64,000 bases of DNA from Dryococelus australis (Eukaryota; Arthropoda; Insecta; Phasmatodea; Phasmatidae). The notes under the pieces are model-generated. The model ran no database searches. It was given only the letters and a program-made list of their open reading frames with translations, and was not told where the DNA came from. The stretch covers positions 68,023,760-68,087,759 of the forward strand of contig CM057005.1 of the NCBI GenBank assembly GCA_029891345.1. Direction: 5' to 3'. Made by a program: the position numbers and the translations under genes. Positions 23,236-33,790 of the stretch are shown here, in pieces (the first letter of the stretch is position 1; every line of letters begins with the position of its first letter).

Positions 23236-23764
23236 TAATCCATTTACGGTTAATTACAACTTTTGTGAAGTACTGCTAAATATCTACTTCCAGGAAATTG
23301 CCCTACTTCGTGCAAACTATGCTTAAATATGTCTAGAAAATTACACCATAGGACAACGCACCGAATTCGAGCGCTCTCAGTTGTAATATTTTATATGAGA
23401 ACTATTTCTTACTAGGCGCTACCAACACACGGGTTGTCACTGTTTTTGTAAATTTATTTTAAATTAAATATTATATTTTATTAATAAATATTGGTAAAAC
23501 TTCAATTTAACGAAAAATAAGATATTTAAATGTTAACTCAAAGATATAAAACGATTGTGATAAGGGCATACTTAGGAAACAACCCTAGTTACTTTTTTCC
23601 TATCAGACATTTTTTATCCTTCCACCACTTTTTAAAATAAATATATATATATTTTTTCACCGGATTCAAAAGTTAACGTCTAAGGCTACACTAAAAAACA
23701 TGTATTGACTATCAGTCCAAATGAGAGGTCTTTAAAAAGTGCTCACTTTACAGTGAATATTCTA
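23236..23764 (-). mobile_element. Chimeric MITE: MITE-C left part joined to MITE-B right part
   Basis: The left side (to about 23582) is MITE-C in minus orientation, from ATCCATTTACGGTTA through TTACTAGGCGCTACCAACAC to GGAAACAACC. From about 23583 the sequence is MITE-B in minus orientation (CTAGTTACTTTTTTCC, CCACCACTTTTTAAAATAAA, GTTAACGTCTAAGGCT) ending GCTCACTTTACAGTGAATAT. The C right end and the B left end are both missing at the junction. TA lies outside each outer end. Confidence 0.75.
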
Positions 23765-25060
23765 TACCTACAGGCCCGGGCCTTGATAAGTGAAGTACCT
23801 AAGCAGCCGCATACGGCGCCAAGCGAAATGGGGCTTCTAAAACGCCGTGAATCCGTTTCAGTACATAAGGCGCATACGATGAAAACATAAAGAAAATAAT
23901 TGTTGGCGTAATATTTTTGTAAGTATACCTAAAATTATAATTTTGAATAATATTAAAATAATTTCACAAAAAAGCGTTTTTTTAAAGCACACTATAATTA
24001 CACGTTTTAACAACCAAACACATCGTGTTGCGGAAAAGGTAGGGGTGTAGAAGCAGGGAATATGACTACTCGCTCCTTCGCCCGCTCACATAGTGGGAAG
24101 CAGAAGACATCCCTTTCAGAGATTAATTGACTCGCCCAATTCGCGCAAAACGACACTACGACCCGGCACGCACCTAGCTGCACTCACTCGTAAAACTCGC
24201 AGAGTGCTGTTCTGTCGTGTGACATTGACGTAAATCTGTGGTGTAAATTGTCATTACTATTTCCAGTTGTTTTAATAATAATCACATAAGAATTTAAAAT
24301 TTAAGAATAAAAACTTGTGAATGTATTCAATTACTGACCCATGCCAATATTCCAGAAAGTAGGAACCACAACTCCATTATTATAACATTTTTACTTCGCG
24401 AGAAGGATGATTGACGGAGGGGAGCGGGAGGAGGAGGTGGAGCGCCAAAATATTGTCCGCTTATACTAGAAAAATACTAAGGATCGTCCCTGAGTACCTA
24501 TGATAAGTTATTAAGTGAATAAAAATCACCGTACAGTTTGCACAAAGCACTGCTATAAGGGCATGTCAGGTGCGCAATAACATGGGTTGAATTTGAGGTA
24601 AGAATACAGTTTGTACAAAAATGTGCTTTGAGATGTTACTATGCCTCCTCAGAATGAGTTTTACTGCGACCAGAATATATTCAAGTTTTGCAAACAACTA
24701 TCTCTAAAAAGCACGGGTGGGCAGGAAAACTAAATGTAAAACTGCTACGTCACTGTCGAGGACGTGCGCAGACGATAATCCGTGCACGGTACGGCCAGCG
24801 ATTTTGCTCACTTGTCCAAGGCCACGGTCACACGAGATAACTTCACTTCAAACATGTTCAGATCTGCACGGTTACACTGGTCCCGAACTTGTTCCGACCG
24901 CTGTCACTTCTTGTTCAAAGTAAAACAGCCGTGGTAGTACGCGAGAACGGCTTTGCTGCACGCCTTGCGCATAGGAGCGATGAGACACTAGGCGTGCGTG
25001 TTAGTGTCGCCCGTATTGCTCCCTCGCTTCTTGACCTTGGCCGCGCAGGTACATAATACC
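23765..25060. other. No recognised feature
   Basis: Mixed composition. 23990-24490 AT-rich, 24700-25060 GC-richer. Short frames only. Confidence 0.45.
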
Positions 25061-25426
25061 CTTAAGGCCATTGGTGCATAAAAGCAGTATATTTATATAA
25101 TTAGTGTCATAACTTGTTTCACAGTGGATTTTTCAAAATTTTGGCCCTTCCAAGGCGTAAATAACAACTTTTAGCACCTTACGTTGTTAGATAGTCACTG
25201 CCGTCATTCTCGGAGCACAGATTGCAGATATGAAAAGAAAAATTCTTTCTTTTCTTCCATCAGTGCTCTGAGAATAATGACGGCAGTGTATATCTAACAA
25301 CGTAAGAAGGTGCTAAAAGTTGTTATCTACACCTTGGAAGAGCCAAAACTTTGAAAAATCCTCTGTGAAACAAGTTATAGCATTAATTATATAAATATAC
25401 TGCTTTCATGCACCAATGGCCTTAAG
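25061..25426. mobile_element. Fold-back element, long inverted repeat, TTAA-flanked (family G)
   Basis: 366 bp forming a long near-palindrome: CTTAAGGCCATTGGTGCA at the left is answered by TGCACCAATGGCCTTAAG at the right, and pairing continues inward through GCAGTATATTTATATAATTA, AACTTGTTTCACAG, TAACAACTTTTAGCACCTT and ACTGCCGTCATTCTC, leaving a loop of only about 45 bp near 25221-25265. TTAA lies at each edge (25062-25065, 25422-25425). Non-coding; expected to form a very stable hairpin. Confidence 0.8.
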
Positions 25427-25460
25427 AGCCGCCCAAATCTCTTCAGTCACTCACTCTACC
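25422..25460 (+). mobile_element. SINE-1 tail fragment
   Basis: TTAAGAGCCGCCCAAATCTC followed by TTCAGTCACTCACTC is the SINE-1 3' tail. It starts exactly at the TTAA bounding the fold-back element on its left, so the fold-back may have inserted into the SINE tail and the upstream SINE part was later lost. Confidence 0.8.
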
Positions 25461-25921
25461 CCATCAACAGCAGTAACACGGTGCATTGGTTACCTGGGAG
25501 GGCGAAGATAGGCTAGGAGAGCAGGCCCCGACTGACGATTGCTTCGTCCCTCGGCGGCGATGATAACTGCGAACACGAGCGAGATGGCGAAGAGCCCCTG
25601 AGCGGTAATCAGCGTCGACAGCCTGCGAACAGCTGCGGCACCCAACTGATAAACACGTGCGTGGGAGGGGATGGCCGCCGGGAAGAGCAGGGGACAAGGT
25701 CCTCCGCGGTGACGTCACGGTCCCACCTTCTTCCTCCCCCCTCCTAACCGGGGGCTCGCGACCTTCCGAGACCCGGAGAATACATTACATCGGTGCCCCT
25801 TCGCTGCATAATCGCTTCCTGCTGGCGTGGTCGCCAACCTTGGCCGACCTGCACATCATAGGTTTACTGAGTGCCTACGGGCGCGACCTGCCTAACGAAA
25901 GGACATTACACGTTATTGGAA
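25461..25921. other. No recognised feature, GC-rich
   Basis: One of the most GC-rich stretches in the window (for example GGGCTCGCGACC, GGCGTGGTCGCC). Overlapping frames of 84 and 92 codons, no domain recognised. Confidence 0.4.
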
Positions 25922-26183
25922 GGGTGAGTGAGTGAATGAAGAGATTTGGGCGGCTCTTAACGTCTTGGGAGCCGATGAGGGTGATTGAAGCGAGTATGGA
26001 GCAGCGCCGGAATGAGAGGACGCGGGAAACGGTAGATCCCCGAGAAAACCCATCAACCAGTGCCATCATCCGGCACATTTCAATTCCCACATGCGAAAAT
26101 CCGGAGTGACTCGACCGGGTATTGAACCCAGATCGCCATGGTGGGAGGCGAGCAGGCTAACCGATCAGTCACCGCGGCCTCTG
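25922..26183 (-). mobile_element. SINE-1, full-length, minus strand
   Basis: About 262 bp. Read on the minus strand: tRNA-like head with A box (GACTGATCGGTTAGCC region) and B box GGGTTCAATACCCGG, body GGGTTTTCTCGGGGATCT and GGCGCTGCTCCATACTC, tail TTAAGAGCCGCCCAAATCTC TTCATTCACTC. No coding capacity; the A and B boxes would act as an RNA polymerase III promoter, and mobilisation would need a partner LINE. Confidence 0.9.
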
Positions 26184-26190
26184 TTATTGG

Positions 26191-26230
26191 TAGGGACCTG
26201 CGAAATTCGTGTTACTTTCTGGCAGCACGC
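26191..26230 (+). mobile_element. Family D left-end fragment
   Basis: TAGGGACCTGCGAAATTCGT is a family D terminus. Only about 40 bp remain before MITE-C begins. Confidence 0.6.
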
Positions 26231-26232
26231 TA

Positions 26233-26657
26233 TAGTCCATTCACGGTTTCTTCGGCCTTTTTGAATTAAACCTTTGAAAAATTTCCCCACGTATGACGTG
26301 TTTAGTTATTTCCTAAATACGGCCTGTATCACAAGCGTTTTATACTTGTGTTAATAAAGTTACTTTTTTTTCTGTTAAATTGAAATGTTATTCATATTTT
26401 TTATATAAATTATAATGCTTCATTTATAAACAATCTGAATGCAAATCAGGGAGAAAATAGGTATGTTGGTAATGCCCAGTGAGAAATAGTCCTTATACAA
26501 AATACTGTTTCACTTAGTGCGCACGAATGTGGTGCGTTGTCCCCTTGGTGGAATTCTCCAGGGTTAGTCAAGCTTAGTTTGCACGAGGCGGAGGAATACC
26601 CCGGAAGTATAAATTAGCAGGGCTTCAGAAAAGGCTGAAGTAACGGTGAATGGATTA
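26233..26657 (+). mobile_element. MITE-C, complete (defines plus orientation)
   Basis: 425 bp: TAGTCCATTCACGGTTTC after TA (26231-26232), ending GTAACGGTGAATGGATTA before TA. Internal blocks: TTGAATTAAACC, TATTTCCTAAATACG, GGTAATGCCCAGTGAGAAAT, GCGGAGGAATACC, GCAGGGCTTCAGAAAAG. The end shares TTCACGGT with MITE-A and B; the rest differs. Confidence 0.88.
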
Positions 26658-27018
26658 TAAAATTCACTATCCTACTACATATTGGAGTGGACGCCACTTG
26701 TTTATTGGTTTCTGAAGCAGTGAGGTTTCATATTTTCCTTTCTGGTTGGTTGGATATGATTGGGTAAACCTTTCTTTAGTGGTTCCATCTTGGTCCAAAG
26801 CCGTCCTGGGCGTGTCAGAGAAATTTGTAGTCTTATGACAAATGCAGTACGAAATCACAAATGTTTAAGTTTAGTCCGTCATCAAATAATATCGCTAATT
26901 TTGCACGTTTCTAGTTGTTGGCTGCCGCACGAAGTGAGATGCAGAGGTTTAGTAGAAAACACGTGATTAAAAAAAGTGGGATATTTTGTAACGATACCTG
27001 AACATAAGAAGCATATAA
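26658..27018. other. No recognised feature
   Basis: Unique-looking sequence between MITE-C and the piggyBac-like element. Confidence 0.4.
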
Positions 27019-27311
27019 CCCATTCTGACCCAGTGTACGTAATTGTGTATGTTACGCACGTGTATGTAATTTTTGGTGTCTACTGCAGTTACTGCACACT
27101 GCGAAACTGAATGACCAATGATCTTACCTGTGGGTAAATTATACGCATACAGTCTAGATCATAATTAGTTCATATAACTGTAGATAGTATACAGCCTACA
27201 GTTCATTGGCTGTGACAATGGAACAAGTGTTGTGTTGTAAGTACAGTACGCATCATACAATTTTTTTGTTTGTAACACCTGAAACCATAAATATAAGTGG
27301 GTCTCAAAGGG
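27019..27311 (+). mobile_element. piggyBac-like MITE (family F), copy 1
   Basis: About 293 bp. Left CCCATTCTGACCCAGTGTAC; the right end read inward is CCCTTTGAGACCCACT. TTAA is intact at the right (27312-27315) and degraded to ATAA at the left. A CCCTTT-type terminus next to TTAA is typical of piggyBac elements. It aligns end to end, inverted, with 37053-37331. Confidence 0.75.
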
Positions 27312-27614
27312 TTAAGAAACGTTTCGTGCCCAAAGACAAGTTCAGAACTATCATTTCAACTTCAAGGATACATTTTTTTGGCGCGAAAAAAAGCTAAAAC
27401 GGGTGTTTACAGAATCAGTTTTAAGTTGCTTAAACTATACTAATATAATAAAGAGCTAATGTGAGTTTGTTTGTTTATTTGCTTATATGTAACGGCTAAT
27501 CTAGAAATTTAAATATTTGTAAACAAAGTCGGAGAAAAATGAGCTACTTAGCTGCTATCTCTGCATGATCTACCAAAACCATTAAAGATAAATTGAAACA
27601 ATGTTACAAAAATG

Positions 27615-27694
27615 TCGCAAGTTGTCGCGGGTAGTCGCAAGTAGTCGCAGAAAGTCACGGGTAGTGGCAGAAAGTCACGGATAGTCACGGTACG
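27615..27694. repeat. 10-bp minisatellite, 8 units
   Basis: Eight decamers in phase, consensus TCGC(A/G)(A/G)GTAG: TCGCAAGTTG, TCGCGGGTAG, TCGCAAGTAG, TCGCAGAAAG, TCACGGGTAG, TGGCAGAAAG, TCACGGATAG, TCACGGTACG. Exact 10-base period with substitutions only. Confidence 0.85.
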
Positions 27695-28024
27695 CATATA
27701 TAGTTCTGTATTTCAATAACTACATAAAACCTGAGTGAAGCGATGGCGGGCTGTTAGTTTTCTATACAGAAACTTCGGAGTTGTCTTCAGCATGTACCTT
27801 ACTTTTGTCTTAATTAGCGTGCCAGAAAAATATGGGTCACTGCTTAAAGTCACGTCCAGGCGAGTTTACATTGGAAAGACTGCACGCCAGTCGAGCTCCT
27901 TGTGCGTATAGGCGATGAGGCAAGCTGCGAGTGAGGGATAGTCGCCCTTAGAGCTCATGGGTTTTGGGGATTCTCGAGCGGAAAATAACTGCAGGCGGGC
28001 GGAATCCTGATGAATACAGACGCT

Positions 28025-28125
28025 CATAGCGCGAACTTCAGTCGTACACGCTAGACAAAAACAGCGTCGCTGGCCAGCAAGATGTAGGAACGCCTTTCGC
28101 TAATCAGCGCCTGGTAAACGTACTC
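28025..28125 (+). repeat. Dispersed repeat J, copy 2
   Basis: Aligns with 12250-12340 (CAGTCGTAC, AACGCC.TTCGC, AATCAGCGCCTGGTAAAC). Here no hAT element interrupts it, so this copy approximates the empty site for the family D insertion at 12341. Confidence 0.5.
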
Positions 28126-28272
28126 TGCAGCTGGCAACCCGGCTAATAGAGAAAGTTTCGCAGCATGCAGTCAGCCAATCAGACACAACGCCCGTTCCCC
28201 GGATCTTGGCAGCCAATTAGAAAATGGCACGTCCACATAACAGGCACCGCCACGCCATTTCGTCTCTGTGTA

Positions 28273-28516
28273 TAGTCGGTTCACGGTAAAGTGAGAACTA
28301 TCGAGGCCCTAGTTACTTTTTTTTTCCTATCAACCATTTTTTTTGTCCTCCCACCACTTTTTAAAATAAATATTGTCATGTAAGTAATAAACACAGTGTG
28401 TATATTTCACCGGACTCTGAAGTTAACGTCTCAAACTACAATAAAAAATATATATTTTGTCTAACATTCCAAATTAAAGGCCTTGAAAAAGTGCTCACTT
28501 TACCGTGAACACCCTA
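28273..28516 (-). mobile_element. MITE-B copy, minus orientation
   Basis: TAGTCGGTTCACGGTAAAGT after TA to CTCACTTTACCGTGAACACC. Interior blocks CCTCCCACCACTTTTTAAAA, AACACAGTGTGTATATTT and AGTTAACGTCTCAAACTACA match the family in reverse orientation. Confidence 0.85.
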
Positions 28517-30075
28517 ATACTCTGTGATCCGGACACCGGCTCAGGTTCGGTAAGTTACAATGAAAACGCGAAAAGTTTTTTTTTTTCAGGCCCCTGGATT
28601 TCAAAAGAGAGGCTAAGGATAAGTCATGTTTTGTAAATTACAACCGATTTGATGAAAAAAAAAAAAAAAAGCTGATAGAGGTTGTTAGTACTGGACCCTT
28701 CAGATTTTGCGATAAAACCTAGATTAGAGACACGCACAGCCTGGACCCCCACTGAAATATTGGAATTATGATGATCCGCATGAACCTCCAATGATATTTT
28801 CAATACACGATACATTGACTAAATTTCGGGTTAGTTCCATAAAGTTAATTAAAAAATTGTTCAACTGTTTCAATATTTTCGTTCGTTTTCTTTAATGACA
28901 TTGTGTACGGCATGGTGAAAAAAAAAACTAATAAACGCTATAATGCGGCAAGAAGCAGATTTGTTGGAAATGTAGCAAAACTATGAATGATAGATAAACT
29001 TTAAAATTTAACGAATCTCTTCGACTCTTAAGTTGTTTGTCGGTAGTGACAGCTGCACGTGTTGTAGGACTAAAACTGTTTCCTCACACTCGAAAGGCTA
29101 TATTTACAGTGACATATGGCGTAGCTCAAAGGGAGCTCAGATTTGACTAGTAATGTTTGCAACGTAATAACGATTTCGCAATGTCAACAAGTTATCATGC
29201 GTCCAGCGCACATTTTCAGCATATAGCAGTTTTCCGCACGTATATTACGGATAAAAGGGACTGCCGCATAATTAGCAAAGCCTATTATTTACAATGCAGG
29301 GCAATTATTCGAAATTTACACATTTGGGTATCAATTTTTATTCCTACACAGCACTTTTACCTCTCTATTTAACTATACATTCCAGTACACTTTCGCCAAT
29401 TACCAGGATAAAAAAATTGAAGTAATTATCAACGATGCGTGTATTTTCCGTAGCAGCGGATCTGATGTAAACACAGCGGCGCAACTTTTAAGTGCTAAAC
29501 GATTGCACAAATACTCGGTTTTGAGTGCTGCAGGAGAGGTGCGGGAAAACATTTTAATTTACGATGTATACATATTTAAATAAGTCTGTTACGTTAAAAT
29601 AAATAATAAATAAAATCACAGACGTCCACAAGTGTTACTCAGACAATTCTTGTCTCATTCGATTCGTGTCGATTAATTTAAGTCATTAGTTAGTTTTATT
29701 AATAGTGTATGACAAAACGACGTTGACAAAACACGTTTACTGCATAATGATGATGGGGTTTGAAAGCCATTGTGGCATAACCACAAGAGAGTACTACCAA
29801 ATATGCTTTCTGCGCCATGTCACGATAATTTAACTAACGTGTTACATAACTTAGCAGTTATTTTCTGATGCAAGTACGTACATTTTATTCCAGCGGTAAA
29901 AAAATATTCGTAAAAAACGTTTTCGGGCAAAGTATTAAAAAAAAAAAAAAAATATGCGTATGAAGAATTGTTTGTTGCTAAAATTTCCACAAATTTTTCC
30001 ATCTGGTAACAGCCTACACGAGCTGGCCGCATAATAAAATATCCCGTTGTACTAGAAAATCTGGCGTGAACAGGC
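28517..30075. other. No recognised feature
   Basis: AT-rich with A runs at 28655-28670 and 29938-29952. Short frames, no domain. Confidence 0.45.
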
Positions 30076-30078
30076 TAA

Positions 30079-30639
30079 GGGCCGGTTGCACCAACATTGC
30101 CCCCGATCCGAGATCGAATGATCCTAGTTCCGAATCAGAATCCAGTTTGATATTTGTTCCAAAGTCAAAGTGTTGTTCCAACGAAATTTCATGATTCTGG
30201 ATCTCCAATTCGTCGATTTTGGAGAGATCTATATTAAGTATGAAACAAATTTTGCTATTGGTTCGTAATATATGACGTCATGGAAGTGTGCGTATTTTTC
30301 ATAATAGATAGAACTAGATGTGCGATCTTTTATCTGCTGTAAGTGAATTATTGTGGTACGAATTTTACTGAATAATATTCAAGTACGTATAATGTTGTTT
30401 TAATTTCTCAAGAAAACATTCGAACGTAGTTTTATCTGTTGGCGTATTTTAAAACTACATTTGTCGATGATGGCTGCTGATCTCGGATCGAGATTTCGAA
30501 CTGCCAATTTTGGTGGTTCGAAATGAAATGAATCTCGATCTCCAGTCCAGCTCTGAACTCGAATGGTGGAACAGTTTTCAGTGTCGATCTTAGATACGAT
30601 CTCAGATCGAGTTTCGAACCACGATTGTGCAAACGGCCC
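30079..30639 (+). mobile_element. PIF/Harbinger-like TIR element, non-autonomous
   Basis: 561 bp flanked by TAA on both sides (30076-30078, 30640-30642), the typical PIF/Harbinger target. Ends are inverted: GGGCCGGTTGCACCAACATT at the left and, read from the right, GGGCCGTTTGCACAATCG. Subterminal parts are also mutually inverted and rich in GATC-type motifs (CGAGATCGAA against TCGATCT, CTCAGATCGAG). No transposase frame. Confidence 0.7.
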
Positions 30640-30768
30640 TAAATCATTAGCTATTAATGGCATCTGATTCGGCGGCTCCTATACTATCTCCTGCTGTTGC
30701 GAAGCGACGTTAAAACTTGGGCCACAAAGTACTTGAGAATACAGATGTGAAACACCCGCTAATTCCGC

Positions 30769-30997
30769 GAACTCAAATTATTTCTTTTGCTTTCTGTTTT
30801 ATTAATGCATCGAAGTCTAAAAATTAGCAGTTTGGAAAAATATTTTCTAATAATTCCACAGATTTGCTTGGCCGATACACGAAAAAAAGATGAGGCCCAT
30901 GTCAAATTTAAGTAAGGCGGAAGAATACACAACGCGCACACAAGTAGATCTTAATCAGGGCTTCCGAAAGTGCTAATTTTAACATGAACAACCCATA
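30769..30997 (+). mobile_element. MITE-A, 5'-truncated
   Basis: Starts at ACTCAAATTATTTCTTTTGC, mid-element, and runs through GATGAGGCCCATGTCAA and AAGGCGGAAGAATACACAAC to GTGCTAATTTTAACATGAAC. The left half is absent. Confidence 0.8.
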
Positions 30998-31416
30998 CAG
31001 GAATTATTCCTTTTAGTGTCATAACAGAAGAGTCAGTGTCATTACTGAAGATGTTCCATTACAGAAGCATTACATTTCGCATTTCTGTGCAAATTCTTGT
31101 ACTTGAGTGTTAATAGGTGTTCCCTGGTTTGTCATTAAAAAAAACTAAAAAATGTGAGAATAAACTGATATATAACATTTTGTATTAAGTTAATCGTTGC
31201 ATAAAATATGCATTAGTAGTTCACATGTTATGTTTGTAATGATAGTTAAAGTAATTAAGCATGCTTCTATTGTCGCATTTTTCAATATATCATCCTAAAC
31301 TTGAATCATGAGTATGTAAATAACATTCTCAATATGGCGGATGACACTTGCCCGTAATACTCTGTGCCGGGACGATCCGCGAGGGATCTTGCAAGTGAGA
31401 AAGTTGGCGAACGCTA
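30998..31416. other. No recognised feature
   Basis: AT-rich, nothing assignable. Confidence 0.4.
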
Positions 31417-31649
31417 TAGGTTGTTCACGGCAAAGTGAACACTTTTGAAGTTTTAGTTATTTATTTTCAGCCATTATTTTATCATTTAACAACCATATTA
31501 AATAAATACTGCCACGTAAGTAATAAACACAGTGTGTATATTCCACCGTACGCGGGAGTTAAAGTCTAAGGCTAAAATAAAATTTATTTATTTAATATTG
31601 CTCTAAATGAGATGGCTTCACAAGTGCTCACTTTGGCGTGAATAGCCTA
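31417..31649 (-). mobile_element. MITE-B copy, minus orientation
   Basis: 233 bp: TAGGTTGTTCACGGCAAAGT after TA (31415-31416) to GTGCTCACTTTGGCGTGAAT before CCTATA. Interior ATAAACACAGTGTGTATATT is typical. Confidence 0.87.
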
Positions 31650-32035
31650 TACCCGTGGGTAATATATTCCTGAATATCCTCCTGCTGCCTGCCTTTCGCC
31701 TCCCCCCTCCCCTACACCGCATTCTGTTGCTATCTGATCCCTTGGGCGGTTGTTAAACTGTCCACTGAAAACACATTACGTCCACTGTCTGTTCCAATAA
31801 TGATATCTTAGAGACAACTATAATCAACATTGGCAGAATTAGTATCAGAATTGGCACTATTATATTGCAATAACGATGCAATTGTGGCACGTCGTTCCCA
31901 CCTGCGATAGGGTCAACGTGGATGTCTTGAGAGGCAGCGCCCCTAGCGGGACTTGTTTCATAGCGCTTCTTTAGTAAATATCTGCTTGCACCATAGGACG
32001 TCAAAGACGCCCCAGGAAATAAGTAAAAACAAGTA
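31650..32035. other. No recognised feature
   Basis: Unique-looking sequence with a short CT-rich tract at 31690-31720. Confidence 0.4.
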
Positions 32036-32442
32036 TAGTCTATTCACGGTTTTTTCACACGTTTTGAATCTAACATTTCAAAAATCACCCCATGTATTAC
32101 GTGTTTTATTATTTACTACATATGTCATGTATGAAAGGGGGCATTTTATACTTCTGTTAACGTATAAGTACCTTATTATTGGTTCAATTCAAATTTTTAC
32201 TTTGAATTTAACCATACATTATAATATTCCCTTCATAATTAATATGACTAAAACAGTGACAAAACATGTGTGTTGGCAATACCTGGTAAGAAATAGTTCT
32301 TATGCAAAATATTATTACACTGAGTGCGCACGAATGCGGTGCGCTGTTCCTTTGGTGTAATTCTCTAGACCTGGTTAAGCTTTGTTTGCAAGAAGCGGAG
32401 GAATATCCTTGAAACAGAACTTTAGCAGGGCTTAATCGACTA
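32036..32442 (+). mobile_element. MITE-C, right terminus shortened
   Basis: TAGTCTATTCACGGTTTTTT after TA (32034-32035). Blocks CACCCCATGTATTACGTGTT, GTTGGCAATACCTGGTAAGA and AGAAGCGGAGGAATATCC; then GCAGGGCTT is joined directly to AATCGACTATA, a deletion of most of the right terminus. Confidence 0.83.
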
Positions 32443-32850
32443 TACCACTTAATAACTAACGGATCAGGCGAATATGCATGTGTCATGAGAAACGGTATTT
32501 GCATTGTAGTCATGCCGAACAACTCATGCGAGGTAGCGCTAGTGAAGATCATTTCCAAGCTTCGCCAGATCACAGAATAGAAAAGTACACAGAGTAGAAA
32601 TATAGTGGCGTTTCCTTTGATCTGAGCGTACCCATTCGCTGATTGGCTGACAGTCTCTGATAACGGGCCTCGTGTTTGATTGGCTACTGCATGCTTCGAT
32701 AGGTTTCCTATTGGCTTGCTGGCGTGCGCGGCTGGAATTTGCGGAATACGCGGGTGTTTCGCCTCTGTATTTGTAATTACTCTGTAGCCACGTCAACTAA
32801 ATAGGCATACTACGTGAAATATTTTGAACGTACTCCATTGCTACATGTAA
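32443..32850. other. No recognised feature; several CCAAT-type motifs
   Basis: 32640-32720 contains GATTGGCTGACAG, GATTGGCTAC and CTATTGGCTTG, the kind of clustered CCAAT motifs seen also in families D and K. No gene or TIR could be tied to them. Confidence 0.35.
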
Positions 32851-33074
32851 CCGCGGTGGCCGAGCGGTTAGCCTGCTCGACTCCCACCAAGGCGAACCGG
32901 GTTCAATCCCCGGCCGGTGTCACTCCCGGGTTTTCGTATGTGGGAATCGTGCCGGACGATGGCGTTGGTCGGCGGGTTTTCTCGGGGACCTCCCGTTTCC
33001 GCCGCTCTCGCATTCCGGCGTTGCTCCATACTCACCTCAATCACCCTCATCAGCTCTCACGACCTCGCTGTTAA
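32851..33074 (+). mobile_element. SINE-1, near full-length, interrupted by a TTAA element
   Basis: Best-preserved tRNA-like head in the window: A box TGGCCGAGCGG at 32857-32867 and B box GGGTTCAATCCCC about 43 bp later. The body GGCGGGTTTTCTCGGGGACC and GTTGCTCCATACTCACC follows. The SINE breaks at TTAA (33071-33074) inside its tail and resumes at 33755-33758 TTAA with GAGCCACCCAAATCTCTTCA. Confidence 0.92.
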
Positions 33075-33754
33075 CACTTTGAATGCTACCCGAGTGTAGT
33101 TCGGGCAAAATTTGTTTGAATGTTTCTTTCTACATAAAAAAAAACAGAACTATTCCGGATATATTTACATAAATTATAGTCTGTTCACGGTAAAGTGAGC
33201 ACTTAAAAAGCTTTAAAGGCCCTGAATTTTTTTTTCCTTTTAGCCAATGTCCATCGTCCCGCCACTTTTTAATACAAAAATTGGCATGTGGCCAACAAAC
33301 ATAGTGTATACATTCCACCACTCCCAAAAGTTAACATCTGAAGCTGCCATAAAATATATTTATTAGTGGTTAATGCTATGGCATGGGCCTTAAAAAGGGC
33401 TTAATTTGCCGTAAATAGACTATACCTATTTATAAGTATGTCACATAGGAACTAACACAACATCAAAAACGATCTTCGTAAATAAACGAAACATTTTTGT
33501 ATGGTAATGAAATGAACACGATGGATTGTACATCCTGTTACATATGAAAGAACTTTTGGTTGGAAAACGGTAAACTCGGCACTCCATTGGTTCACAGCCG
33601 GCCAATACGGAAAGGCTGGTGTAGTTCTGACCAATAGGATGGCGTTAAGTGACAGTACGGACCAATAGAACATGGCATTCCAGCAGCCGTGGATATAGGT
33701 AACTAACGTCAAGCTTGTCTTTAAAACTGGTCGAAGTATGCCGACCTCAAAGTG
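33075..33754. mobile_element. TTAA-target element (family K) inserted in SINE-1 tail
   Basis: 680 bp lying between duplicated TTAA tetramers; the ends CACTTTGA and TCAAAGTG are inverted. Removal restores the standard SINE-1 tail GTTAAGAGCC. TTAA duplication is diagnostic of piggyBac-type transposition. The element carries a nested MITE-B (33177-33422), so its own length is about 430 bp. No transposase frame; an 86-codon minus frame has no recognisable domain. Confidence 0.8.
33177..33422 (-). mobile_element. MITE-B copy, nested in family K element
   Basis: 246 bp: TAGTCTGTTCACGGTAAAGT after TA (33175-33176) to TTAATTTGCCGTAAATAGAC, TA at 33423-33424. Interior blocks GTCCCGCCACTTTTTAATAC, ACATAGTGTATACATTCCAC, GTTAACATCTGAAGCTGCCA. 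Confidence 0.87.
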
Positions 33755-33790
33755 TTAAGAGCCACCCAAATCTCTTCACTCACTTCTTTT
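33755..33790 (+). mobile_element. SINE-1 tail, displaced part
   Basis: TTAAGAGCCACCCAAATCTC TTCACTCAC completes the SINE that begins at 32851; see the TTAA insertion between them. Confidence 0.9.

Noticed and set aside
32851..32925. Functional tRNA gene
   Set aside because: A and B boxes are present, but the sequence is shared with seven other loci followed by the same 180-bp body and tail; it is a SINE head. A clean cloverleaf does not form at its ends.
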